Part shown: one piece after another, positions 9,383 through 17,834 of the stretch
Layout: every line of letters starts with the position of its first letter
How positions within the stretch are numbered: the stretch's first letter is position 1
NCBI GenBank assembly: GCA_003712165.1
Contig: RHLH01000001.1
Location: 2,081,575 to 2,145,574 of the forward strand
Source of the DNA: Phycisphaera sp.
GTDB taxonomy: Bacteria > Planctomycetota > Phycisphaerae > Phycisphaerales > UBA1924
Length of the DNA: 64,000 nt
Direction of reading: 5' to 3'
Notes under the pieces: generated by a model
Told to the model about the DNA's origin: nothing
Seen by the model: the letters and a program-made list of their open reading frames with translations, nothing else
Database searches by the model: none
Made by a program: the position numbers and the translations under genes

Positions 9383-9982
9383 CTATGTATCCATCATGAC
9401 CCGGCGTGTCTCAATAATGATCTTCGAGCGCAGCCGCTGCCTGGCTTTGTAAACAGCCTCGATCGAGAGCCCAAGCGATCCCGCGATTGTGTTTGGGCAG
9501 TTTCCTCGGAGTGTCAGGTTTAGGATCTGCCTCGCCTGAATAGATACTGTTTGTTCAACAACATTGATTGCACGCCTGAACGCTTCACGCTTCCAAAGAT
9601 ATTCCCATTCATCGTCATATTGCTGTGCGGCATTCTCGCACAGATCTGTCCACACCGGTTTCTTCGATGCTTGCGTCGAGAGAACGCTCCGTGTCACTTT
9701 CAGGAGATAAAACCTAAAGTGCCCTTGCTTCGGGTCGTATCGCTCAGTGATTGTTGACCGTGATATTCTCAAATACACTTCTTGAGCAACGTCATCGACT
9801 TCATGGTGTGGTAAACCACGCGAGAGACAATACGACTGGATGATGGGTCCGTACCAGCTCTCGAATTCGTGCCATGCAGCAAAGTTATCATGCGCTGCGA
9901 TTGATGCAATCAGCTTTGGATCTGTCCGCTTGCCTTTATCTCTACCCCTACTATTGGAGCTGAACATCACGAATTTCTCCAT
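9383..9982 (-). CDS. ECF sigma factor
   Basis: 199 residues. Region 2 covers about residues 25-95, with the core-binding and -10-reading helix 'HHEVDDVAQEVYLRI'. Region 4 (about 140-190) has a helix-turn-helix 'IAGSLGLSIEAVYKARQRL'. This resembles planctomycete ECF factors that are co-encoded with membrane kinases rather than anti-sigma factors. The kinase follows after 10 bases, so both are probably transcribed together and the kinase likely tunes sigma activity. Two in-frame starts are possible (9982 or the Met at residue 6). Confidence 0.85.
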   Translation of the reverse strand: MEKFVMFSSNSRGRDKGKRTDPKLIASIAAHDNFAAWHEFESWYGPIIQSYCLSRGLPHHEVDDVAQEVYLRISRSTITERYDPKQGHFRFYLLKVTRSVLSTQASKKPVWTDLCENAAQQYDDEWEYLWKREAFRRAINVVEQTVSIQARQILNLTLRGNCPNTIAGSLGLSIEAVYKARQRLRSKIIIETRRVMMDT

Positions 9983-10166
9983 AGTGGACGACGAATTGTG
10001 GCGGACCTCCAGGGCTGACGATCCATCTCATAATACCACAGGTGATGAAACAATTAAGCAGCAACTTGATCAATCTGGCAAGTACATAAATTCATGCAGT
10101 AACGATCCGCAGTGTCCGAATACTCGGTCAAAGCACTTCTGTGCCATGCCTATCTTTATGGGCCAA

Positions 10167-10276
10167 GCCGCATGACTCAAGCAACCGCTCTCAGATGCTC
10201 CAAACAGAGCGAATGAGAATTTGAAACCCCTAAGAATCAGGCGGTTTCAAAGCACCAGCAGTTTGAAACCAAACAA
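10167..10276 (+). repeat. Dispersed structured repeat, copy 3
   Basis: The best-preserved non-coding part: TCTCA/TGAGA (hairpin 1) and a perfect TTTGAAACC/GGTTTCAAA stem (hairpin 2), then TTTGAAACCAAAC. Homology begins only at the GCCGCATGA that holds the stop codon; the upstream ORF tail seen in copies 1, 2 and 4 is missing. It lies in 9983-10303, which otherwise holds only the sigma-gene upstream region, and abuts the 3' end of the PEP-CTERM gene. Confidence 0.75.
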
Positions 10277-10303
10277 ACGCGACTTGTTGATGGCGAACAG
10301 CGT

Positions 10304-11095
10304 TCAACGTCTGCGACGGATCGCAAAGAAACCAACCAGGCCGATTGGGGCAAGTGTCGACGGCGCTGGGATTGGACCCACGAGCAAGACTGTCACGTCA
10401 TACTCAACCTCGGTCGTGCCGATGTGCTCGATGAGGATGTTTGTCGCGTCGGCCATAGCGGATATCCGCAAAGGGTTGAGGCCCTGCACATCAAGATCGG
10501 TGAAATCAACCGCACCAGTTGTGTCGTCTGCGATCAAACTCACCAGTGGATTATCGGGAAAGGATCCGTCAATCTGGAAGATCAAAGGGTTGGAAGGTGA
10601 AATGAATTGGTCAGTAGTATACGACGCCTGGCCGGAGGCAAAGACCGGCGCACCTCGCATAAAAACATCTGTGCTGGGCGGCGGATCCCCAAAGTCGAAA
10701 CTCACCGAAAGCTCGGACTCAGCCGCGATACCGTTGGCATAGAACTCAGGTGCAGTCCGGAACAGGCGAGCGGAGATATCGACCTCGTATGTGTACCACT
10801 CATAGCCGTTCACATCGATCGGGCCGCTAAGAATCCGGATCTCATCGACCGAGAAATCGACTGATGAAGAAATCGGCAACTGGCCGGGCTCTTGGATTGA
10901 AACCGATCGGCTGAGCGACTCACCGGCCCTCAGGGGAATCGCCATATCAAAGGAGTCCTGATCGGTCACTCCTACCTGGTCGTTACCCGATACGAATAGC
11001 TCTGATTGAACGCGGAGCACGGGCTGGGCCTGGGCCACACCAATGGATCCGCCTATACACACAAGAACCGCGGCAAAAACAGGGCAACGGGTCAT
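10304..11095 (-). CDS. Exported protein with PEP-CTERM-like anchor
   Basis: 263 residues from the ATG at 11095-11093, chosen because GGAGAT lies about ten bases upstream and the product starts with a signal peptide ending in 'GVAQAQ'. The body is beta-rich with no recognised catalytic motif. The C-terminus is a sorting anchor: short Pro-containing motif 'IPAPSTLAP', a hydrophobic segment 'IGLVGFFAI', and the basic tail RRRR. Proteins like this are handled by exosortase-type systems and often end up in the envelope or exopolysaccharide. It is flanked by repeat copies 3 and 4. Confidence 0.8.
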   Translation of the reverse strand: MTRCPVFAAVLVCIGGSIGVAQAQPVLRVQSELFVSGNDQVGVTDQDSFDMAIPLRAGESLSRSVSIQEPGQLPISSSVDFSVDEIRILSGPIDVNGYEWYTYEVDISARLFRTAPEFYANGIAAESELSVSFDFGDPPPSTDVFMRGAPVFASGQASYTTDQFISPSNPLIFQIDGSFPDNPLVSLIADDTTGAVDFTDLDVQGLNPLRISAMADATNILIEHIGTTEVEYDVTVLLVGPIPAPSTLAPIGLVGFFAIRRRR

Positions 11096-11192
11096 GAATA
11101 ATATCTCCTCTTCCCCCGTACAACATACTACTTCTCCCCACAATTGGCTACAAGCCTTCATTCTGTAGATCATGTTGAATCTAGAGAAAGAA

Positions 11193-11213
11193 GGCCGGCG
11201 GTTGAGGCCGGCC
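11193..11213 (-). terminator. GC-rich hairpin, possible terminator
   Basis: GGCCGGC / GCCGGCC with a 7-base loop. On the minus strand it is followed by TTCTTTCTC, so it best fits termination in that direction, about 100 bases ahead of the PEP-CTERM start. No intact gene now feeds into it, so it may be left from a lost gene. The rest of 11096-11333 shows nothing else. Confidence 0.45.
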
Positions 11214-11333
11214 CTCTCTTGGGGGTGTTATGCGGTAGAGCCCGCTACCTGTCTCTTGGCTCGATCGCGGGCCTTGTACACCGCATCAGAGAATCAGACA
11301 GACGATCGAGCCTCGGCATCCGCCGCTCAACGA

Positions 11334-11501
11334 AAGGTAAGATCGTGCTGAGGTCACGGCTAGGCGGCGTGCTCAAGTCCTATGAACGCCGTGCCGCATG
11401 ACTCAAGCAACCCCTCTCAGATGCTCCATACTGGGCGGATGAGAATTTGGAACCCCTAAGAATTAGGTGAGTTCAAAGTATCAGCAGTGTGAAACCAAAC
11501 A
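11334..11501 (+). repeat. Dispersed structured repeat, copy 4
   Basis: Contains the ORF tail KGKIVLRSRLGGVLKSYERRAA with stop TGA at about 11400, then hairpin 1 (TCTCA/TGAGA, inner GCTC/GGGC) and a hairpin 2 region in which the left arm has changed to TTTGGAAC and the right arm to GTTCAAA. The open frame extends upstream to 11144 but does not look protein-like before the conserved tail. Immediately downstream (11502-11552) is another short ORF tail (RELKAAGIDVDLNKLG then stop), probably also debris; 11553-11651 shows nothing. Confidence 0.75.
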
Positions 11502-11651
11502 CGAGAACTCAAAGCCGCAGGAATCGATGTTGATTTGAACAAGCTCGGCTAAATATCAAAGAACCTGTGCAACCGAGCTCCGAGCTTTTCAAGGTCTTTC
11601 GTCTGGCATTCTCATACGACCAGCGAACGCCTTCCGTAGTGTCCCAAAACT

Positions 11652-12641
11652 ATGCCGACACATATTTGTGGCGGGCTGCTGCGTGAGGACCAGAAACGGA
11701 TCTTGCACGGTCTCGGTGTCGACCAGGCCGTGGCGCGTTCCGGCCAGTGGCCGTCTGCCGTCCAGATCGATGTGCCGGAGACCGAAATCGATAAGGGCTC
11801 AGTGACAGACACGGATCTCGAGCACGCGTTCATCGCGGGGCCGTATGAGCCGACTGACGACTCCAGGTCTCCCCACGAGACCTGTTCCGCTCGTTCCGCT
11901 TGCGGAACACCCGCACGCACCGTGAGGGATGGCGTTCCGGGTGTTCCGCTAACAGAAAGGGGCGTGAGCTTTGCACGCCCACTACTTGGAATGGCGACAT
12001 CTGACCCGCTGCAGTCTCATCCCGACGCAGAAAATCTGCTGAAAGATATCCTCACGCAGCCGCTCTCATCAGTCACCGAGCGGTACACGAGGCTCGGGTT
12101 CTCACGGCGCCGGGGCGACGGAGCCAAGAAGCTACTAATCCAGGCCGGGTACATCCGAGGCATCAGGCTCCGCACGCCCGAGGGGGTAAGCCTGCTCCTG
12201 GAGCCTACTGAACTGGGGCCCGAATGGGCACGCCGACACAGAAATGTGCGGCCACCTGTTCAGGTCTCACTAAATCCATGAGTACTGGTGCGATCGCGTT
12301 GCCAAGCAACTGAGTTCTCAAGGCTGGGCTGTCCAGAGAGAAGCGCCATTCAAAGGTGTGGACGTATCGATGTGGTCGCTACACGAGATAGCAAAGCCAT
12401 CGCTGTTGAAGTCGAGACCGGCAAGAGCAGCTGGGCGGAGAATCTGACCCGGTTGGCCGCGTTCCCAGCGCGACACAAATCTGTGCTGTGACTTGATCAG
12501 CCGACTCAAAATCGTGTGAACACGATCGCAGATGACAATGTGGACGTGGTCCTTCCGGGCGGGATCGACGCCTGGATCACGTCATGCTCCAACAAATCGA
12601 ACGGGGGTGAGAAAGCTGAAACGAAACAAGCACCCATTTGA
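11652..12641 (+). pseudogene. Degraded HerA/DUF87-like ATPase C-terminus with nuclease-like domain
   Basis: The 11652-12281 frame gives a segment resembling the C-terminal part of DUF87/HerA-type ATP-binding proteins ('ILHGLGVDQAVARSGQWP', 'IDKGSVTDTDLEHAF') and a winged-helix-like piece ('SVTERYTRLGFSRRRG'). Past a stop, the reading continues in shifted frames: 'EYWCDRVAKQLSSQGWAVQ' then 'RIDVVATRDSKAIAVEVETGKS', which has the D...ExK spacing of a PD-(D/E)XK nuclease-like domain, and finally a tail ending at 12641. The ATPase Walker motifs are missing upstream. I infer a 5'-truncated, frameshifted relic of a plasmid or island gene. An assembly error is possible for the shifts but not for the missing N-terminus. 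Confidence 0.6.
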
Positions 12642-12825
12642 GAAACCCATTGAGGTCGAATGGCTTGCCGAGCTCATTGCACGGGCCGATCACATCATGA
12701 CCCAGCTAGACAGACTCAGCGAGCTCTCAACTCAGCACCGAGTTGAGCTGTCTCGTACACGAACTCAAGGATTACTTGCGGACTCGAGAACAATCAGACA
12801 AGCACGTGTGAACGGTTTTTGCTGA
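12607..12825 (+). CDS. Small hypothetical protein
   Basis: 72 codons from the GTG at 12607, which has GGGGG just ahead; an in-frame ATG at 12532 lies inside the tail of the ATPase relic and is less likely. The product is charged and helical ('VEWLAELIARADHIMTQLDRL'), resembling small proteins downstream of HerA-like ATPases in islands, but no family is recognised. It overlaps the end of the degraded ATPase frame by 35 bases, so it was probably co-transcribed with it. It may itself be a relic. Confidence 0.4.
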   Translation: MRKLKRNKHPFEKPIEVEWLAELIARADHIMTQLDRLSELSTQHRVELSRTRTQGLLADSRTIRQARVNGFC

Positions 12826-12924
12826 ATCAGCCGCGAACCGAGACTCGGATGACGCCATCTCTATTGGATACATCCATCGATTAGATGCGAGTTCGCATGC
12901 ACCCACAACTCGAGGGGACGAATC

Positions 12925-14214
12925 ATGAGAAGCAGGCTGGCTAGGAACCTCACGACCCAGGGCTGCATCCTCCTATGGATCTGCCTCGTCTGCTGCGGGT
13001 CACTCCTGCTTATGGCCGGGTGCTCGGGCAACTCCGCAGATTCCTCCCCGAAGGTACAGGCGAGTATCAATGTAGCGTTGTTCCCTTACGTCCCCGATCA
13101 GAACGAATTCGAGATCGCCGTCCAAGAGGCGTGGTCAGCTATGTACCCAGATGTTTCGATCAACTGGATCACGCCTGATACAGACGACCAATGGGAAGGC
13201 GGATACAACGGGTACGTCCCAGCAGACGCCGATGTCTTCGTGTACGACGCGACTGTCATGCTGGATCTGTACAACTCAGGTTCGATTCTCCCGCTCGATG
13301 CGAGCCAGATCCCGGATCAGAACGACTTCTATGCGTTCTCGCTGCAAGGTCTCATGCTGCCGGATGGTCAGTACGCGGGCATACCCCAGCTGCTGTGCAC
13401 GAATCTCCTCTACTACTGGCAGGGCGACGCGCTCGCCAACGATGTCAACCTCACAGACATCTGGGCCACGATTGGGAATCACCTGAACGCCCCGTCTCCT
13501 CTTCCTCAAGGAGAAGGGCTGTACGTGAGCCTGAGCGGAGGGACAACCGACGCGATCCTCTACCTCCAAGTCCAAACACAGCTCGACGGTCCATACACAC
13601 CAACACCCACACTCCCGCAGAGCGAGGCCTCTTTTGATCAGAACGCTTTCGCGTGGCTCGAAGTGCTCACCGTCATGGGCGGTACCGCACAGGTGACTGA
13701 CACCACGATCAACCGATACGCGGAGTTCGCTTCAGGCAGCGGACGCGCCGCCGTCGGCTACGCCGAGAACAGCAGCCTCTTCCCAGTCTCCGATGTGCCA
13801 ATGATCGATTTCCACGCCATGCCACTCGTTGACAGCCCCACTTATACCTTCTTCTATGTCGATGCAGCTGGAGTCAACGCGAACATCGATCCTTCGAGAC
13901 AGGCACTCGCGATCGAGATGGCGCAGCTCATCTCTTCATCTTCTGTATTGGCACAGGCCAGCCTGCCGCCGGTCGACGGCGACAACCCGCAGTATCTTCT
14001 GCTCTCACGGCCAAGCGCGATGGCGACGCTGGCGGAGACGTATCCGCGATATACCGCGTACGACCAAGTGATAAGGACTTCGAGTCCAGTGGTCTTTCAC
14101 GGCGGACCAGGCTTCGTGACATGGGCAGATAGCTTCAAAGACTTCATCAGATCAACTATCACGACGCCACCAACGATTGTGCCCGACGAGGTCCAGTTGA
14201 AAGAAGCGAGCTAG
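12925..14214 (+). CDS. Thiaminase I-like lipoprotein (thiamine pyridinylase family)
   Basis: 429 residues. A signal peptide ends in the lipobox LMAGC (lipid Cys33). The mature part has the periplasmic-binding-protein fold pattern of bacterial thiaminase I, which breaks thiamine by exchanging its thiazole ring for another base. Recognisable family blocks are 'NVALFPYVPD', 'DADVFVYDA', 'GIPQLLCTNLLYYWQGD' with the nucleophile-equivalent Cys158, 'SLSGGTTDAILYL' and 'GSGRAAVGYAEN' with the base-equivalent Glu281. The ribosome site GAGGGGACG precedes the ATG. It is monocistronic in this debris-rich region with no thiamine genes nearby. Roles could be salvage of thiamine precursors or attack on environmental thiamine. 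A non-catalytic binding protein is less likely given the conserved Cys and Glu. Confidence 0.8.
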   Translation: MRSRLARNLTTQGCILLWICLVCCGSLLLMAGCSGNSADSSPKVQASINVALFPYVPDQNEFEIAVQEAWSAMYPDVSINWITPDTDDQWEGGYNGYVPADADVFVYDATVMLDLYNSGSILPLDASQIPDQNDFYAFSLQGLMLPDGQYAGIPQLLCTNLLYYWQGDALANDVNLTDIWATIGNHLNAPSPLPQGEGLYVSLSGGTTDAILYLQVQTQLDGPYTPTPTLPQSEASFDQNAFAWLEVLTVMGGTAQVTDTTINRYAEFASGSGRAAVGYAENSSLFPVSDVPMIDFHAMPLVDSPTYTFFYVDAAGVNANIDPSRQALAIEMAQLISSSSVLAQASLPPVDGDNPQYLLLSRPSAMATLAETYPRYTAYDQVIRTSSPVVFHGGPGFVTWADSFKDFIRSTITTPPTIVPDEVQLKEAS

Positions 14215-14379
14215 TCAATCGTTACTTAGAAACATCTTCTCGCATTCTCCGAATACGCTATAGCATCGTACTGCATTAAGTATCTGATTAAACTTATACC
14301 ATGCGACAACCTCTAGCTAGCGAGAGTTCTTATACGCCATAAAGCTCGCGCATCGCAAGAAGTTCTGAAATATGCCAAC

Positions 14380-15483
14380 TCATTCAACTCGCCACACCCT
14401 GGTGACGGCCGTCTTGTAAGAGGATGGCAGATGTGGTTGATACATGACATCTTTGCACGCCATGCGAGACACAGCCGTCTCATGGATGTGCGCAGATTCA
14501 CCGATGAAACGCCTAGAACCAAAGTTTGGCCAACGCCAACCCATAGCATCCTTGCTTGACGAATACACACGTTTCGGCAGCAGGCCAAGTATGCGCCACC
14601 CGAGTTTTCGCGACTCGTCGTGCATCAACCCGCACTCAGGCCGGCCATCACTGATATCGATCTTGCTCAGCTGCTCCTTTGCGAGCGACTCATCAATCAG
14701 AAGCCCGAGATACACCGCCTCACCCATCATCCACTCAAGAGAAATGCGAGAGAGCGCCGCCTCGCTATCCGGGTACCCGCCCCCGATATCCGCGTGCACC
14801 CCCGCGAACCAGACCGAGAGCTCGTCCTGACCATCGGGCGGGCGGAAGTGATTGGGGCGGAAATACGCCCGGCGCTCATCGATCGCCAGAGCATGTCTGG
14901 CATGAGCCACCGATTCGTTCTTTGCGGTGTTCGGGATCATCTGTGGATCCCAGATCCAACCGAACGAGCTCACCGTGTCCCAGGCACCCACAAAGTGAAT
15001 CGGCGCGCGGCGTCCAAATACCTTCCTGATCCTCGCTGCGCCTTTGAACTTCGCTGCGCTATCCCTCGAGTTATCAGCTCCGGTGAAGATCGCCCACGAG
15101 TGCGATGCGAGGTTTGTGTGTTCCGGGAGCAGCAGCCCGCACCGCCTGATCATCGCGGCTAGAGCCCTGACCGTGTAGGCCCCGCGGCTGAAACCAAACA
15201 GGTATATCTTATCGCCCTCGCTATACGTGCGCATCAGAAACGAGTACGCCTCCAGCACGTTATCCCGGATGCTCAGCCCCACCGCCGCGTCCAGCTTCTT
15301 GTAGAGCCGCCTCCGCAGCGGGGTGTGCGCTGTCGGATCCGCTTGAGTCCCCACCCCCGCGTCGTAGTACCCTATCTGATCATCATTCCTGATCAGCATC
15401 CGAAACAGGCGTAAGACGTTGGTCTGATGACCGGCTATCTCGTTGTTCGTCCCGTCGCAGCAAACCACAATGTTCTTCGGCAT
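14380..15483 (-). CDS. DUF2235 alpha/beta hydrolase (Tle1-like)
   Basis: 367 residues. It opens with 'KNIVVCCDGTNNE', the conserved DUF2235 start, and has the nucleophile elbow GFSRG at 97-101 (Ser99), followed by 'HFVGAWDTVSSFG' and 'HADIGGGYPDS', the expected Asp and His regions. DUF2235 includes the Tle1 phospholipase effectors of type VI secretion and many stand-alone proteins. No T6SS structural gene or immunity-like lipoprotein is visible. It follows the DUF5995 gene by 110 bases on the same strand, so the two may form an operon; the thiaminase-like gene is convergent. It is probably an esterase or phospholipase with an unknown substrate. Confidence 0.85.
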   Translation of the reverse strand: MPKNIVVCCDGTNNEIAGHQTNVLRLFRMLIRNDDQIGYYDAGVGTQADPTAHTPLRRRLYKKLDAAVGLSIRDNVLEAYSFLMRTYSEGDKIYLFGFSRGAYTVRALAAMIRRCGLLLPEHTNLASHSWAIFTGADNSRDSAAKFKGAARIRKVFGRRAPIHFVGAWDTVSSFGWIWDPQMIPNTAKNESVAHARHALAIDERRAYFRPNHFRPPDGQDELSVWFAGVHADIGGGYPDSEAALSRISLEWMMGEAVYLGLLIDESLAKEQLSKIDISDGRPECGLMHDESRKLGWRILGLLPKRVYSSSKDAMGWRWPNFGSRRFIGESAHIHETAVSRMACKDVMYQPHLPSSYKTAVTRVWRVE

Positions 15484-15593
15484 GATCTGTGTTTCCGGTT
15501 TGTGCCTGAGGCGTTAAGAGCTTCTCGTCCACCTGCCATTGACACCCTTGCTGAGCTGCATTGAGAACCCGTCACCACTAGACCAACTCTTCA

Positions 15594-16988
15594 TCAGTGG
15601 CTTACGCGCTGAAGCACCTCTTCCGCTTCTGCCCACGACCATTCCATGTGCGATTGGACCTCGTTCCCATCGGGGCTCACCCGATACTTGCCGAGCGGGC
15701 GGGTTTTGAGCAGCTTCATGAAGTACAGGTTCCGGTAGCCGCCGTCATACACCTCGGCCGGATACACATCATGCTCGCGGAACAGGAACGGGATGGGACC
15801 GAATCTCACGTGTGCATCCACCGTGACTCCTGTGCCGTCCGGTGAGAGGATGTAATCCTCATCGGAAGTAAACAGCCTGATCCCAAACCGCGATATGGCG
15901 ACATGATTGCGGGCCACGCCCGCCTCGCCCCTATCCGGGTAGATATCGATCTTCGAATACATCTTGCTGTTGCCGAACAGGCGCTGCCACACACCGATCG
16001 CCGCGAAGATGAGCTTGTTCCCCAGGCTGTTCTTTGATCTCCAGAACTCGGACCAGCTCTTCATCCGAAACCTGAACGTGCCCGCCCACACACCCTTCGC
16101 TATCTCGAAGTAGTACACCTTGTTGGGAGCTTCGCCGGAAACGGCCTCCCGCCGGACACTTGTCTCGAGAGGGTTCCCAGAATCAAGCCCGTTGATGTTC
16201 TGGATGACGTCCTTGGATTCAACCGCACCGATCAGATCGAGGATCTCCTGCCACGGGAAGCCCGGGACGATGACATCACGGCCGAGAGCCGTGATCGGCA
16301 CATCGCGTTTCTGGATGATTAGGGCCTGCTCTGCCTGAGGCAGCGACGCCAGCTCGAGCGCCAGCAGCCAAGCGAAGTCTCGGGCCGCGTCCATGCTGAA
16401 GTTGACGACCTCGATCGTCTCGTGCTCGCCGATGTCCATCGCGAGGCGGATGAGCGGCGAGAGGCCACTGATCTCGCTGATGACGGTGGGCACGAGCGAC
16501 GAGAGGACATCGTTGATCTTGTCGAAGTCGCCACGGAACGCATGGATCGAGTCACCGGGACACGTAGCCGCTGCCGCAGAGGCGAGGTCTAGATTGATGT
16601 GAGGATTCATCGCGGCCAGCAGGTGCTGGACAATGATGAGATCGTCTTGCTGTGTAGCGTCGAGCGCGAGTTTCCATGCGTTCAGAAGATCAGGGCTCTG
16701 GTCCTGATATTGCCTGAGCGCAGAAAAGTAGTGCCCAGCGAAATTAACATCCATCCTCTCCATCCGAGCGTCGTCATCAAAGTAACCCGTGCCGATCTTG
16801 CTCTTAATCGTGACAGTCACACGCAGATAGAGAGCGGCGAAGTACCCGATGCGGCTACTGTTGCTATCCGCCCAGACTATGAGAGTCTCCAGTGCTGAGA
16901 TGACCTCGTCGATAGTGCTGGGGTCGCCAAGCGGCGGAAGTGATGAATGCTCAGAGCCAGATTCTGATAGTGTCTTCTCTTGAATCAT
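15594..16988 (-). CDS. DUF5995-family protein with a C-terminal extension
   Basis: 464 residues. The N-terminal 230 match the DUF5995 pattern: 'TIDEVISALETLIVWADSN', 'IGYFAALYLRVTVTIK', 'MERMDVNFAGHYFSAL', 'LLAAMNPHINLDLASAAA' and 'DFDKINDVLSSLVP'. The family is all-helical with conserved His and Asp residues and no established activity. The C-terminal half (about 270-464) is beta-rich, aromatic and unrecognised. There is no signal peptide. It is encoded just upstream of the DUF2235 hydrolase in the same direction, which suggests a functional link, perhaps in lipid metabolism; that is inference. Confidence 0.7.
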   Translation of the reverse strand: MIQEKTLSESGSEHSSLPPLGDPSTIDEVISALETLIVWADSNSSRIGYFAALYLRVTVTIKSKIGTGYFDDDARMERMDVNFAGHYFSALRQYQDQSPDLLNAWKLALDATQQDDLIIVQHLLAAMNPHINLDLASAAAATCPGDSIHAFRGDFDKINDVLSSLVPTVISEISGLSPLIRLAMDIGEHETIEVVNFSMDAARDFAWLLALELASLPQAEQALIIQKRDVPITALGRDVIVPGFPWQEILDLIGAVESKDVIQNINGLDSGNPLETSVRREAVSGEAPNKVYYFEIAKGVWAGTFRFRMKSWSEFWRSKNSLGNKLIFAAIGVWQRLFGNSKMYSKIDIYPDRGEAGVARNHVAISRFGIRLFTSDEDYILSPDGTGVTVDAHVRFGPIPFLFREHDVYPAEVYDGGYRNLYFMKLLKTRPLGKYRVSPDGNEVQSHMEWSWAEAEEVLQRVSH

Positions 16989-17153
16989 CTATTCAGTATA
17001 TGACATTTCTTTACGCGTCATGAACCACCTCAGCAATCAACCACCGCTTCAGACGCCACACATGCACGCAAGCTTCTCGACACATTTTTGAGTCACTCGG
17101 ACGGTTTACCTCATTGATCTTGACCGCGGTTCATCCCAGGACGAGCACACCGG

Positions 17154-17831
17154 TCATAGATCGGCGTAAGCAATCTGATTGTCGAGAATGAACGCCGTGT
17201 TGCCATGCGAGATGATGCTCTCGATCTGTGGATCAATATCGGTAATCCCGAGGTGTATTTCAATCGCCTTCTTTCGTCTCTTCCTTTCCTGGTCTGACAA
17301 CAAATAATGCTTTGCCGAAGTCGGTACCGAAGCACTCGCGAACACCCAACGGGACATGAAGGCATCGATTCCTCGCAGGTGGAGAGCGAGCTCGCTCGCA
17401 GTGCGTATCTGATAGGTATCCAGCTTCTGTGCCGACTCCAGGCCCATGAAGCTGATCAGCAATGCGCGGTCAATCGAGCGCATCAGGAGCTTCGGTGCAA
17501 GCCCTGTTTCGGTGAATAGCTCCAGAGTCTTAGACTGCGCAAGGTCATGAACATTTCCTACGCCGACTTCGCGGAGCGAGCTCTGCTTCCATAGATCGAT
17601 CTCGGGCAGGCCGGTAAACGACGACGAGCCATCGGGCAGAATCGAATCAACACCAGCCTGCGTAGCGCGGGACACAATCTGCAATCCGATGCTCGGAAAT
17701 ATACCTACAGCAAATGCGACTGATCGAGACAGCCCGCCCCCATCGCCGGACAGAAGCCGAGAACCGGAAATGGTGAGCACAAAATCTGGTCTCTTCTCGG
17801 TAGCCCGGCCGCGAGAAATCTGCAAGGTGAA
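17154..17831 (-). pseudogene. 5'-truncated gene, helix-hairpin-helix-like tail
   Basis: About 226 codons are protein-like from 17831 down to the stop at 17154. The frame stays open further upstream, but there it is only the shadow of the integrase gene on the other strand. The segment has a hydrophobic 'SVAFAVGIFPSIGLQIVS' followed by 'IDLWKQSSLREVGVGNVHDL' and 'RSIDRALLISFMG', a pattern I associate with uncharacterised membrane proteins carrying a helical repeat tail. The N-terminal part appears to have been removed when the integrase-bearing DNA joined here. No start codon with a ribosome site is evident. Confidence 0.5.
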
Positions 17832-17834
17832 TCC

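Noticed and set aside
10200..10276. TTTGAAACC/GGTTTCAAA repeats as a CRISPR array
   Set aside because: Units are spread over 10 kb, not spaced by 30-40 bases, and no cas gene is present.
1276..11501. Repeats as integron attC sites
   Set aside because: The GTTRRRY and RYYYAAC core sites are not found at the ends and no IntI gene is in the window.
14380..15483. Type VI secretion effector locus
   Set aside because: Only the DUF2235 protein is present; no T6SS, VgrG or PAAR gene nearby.
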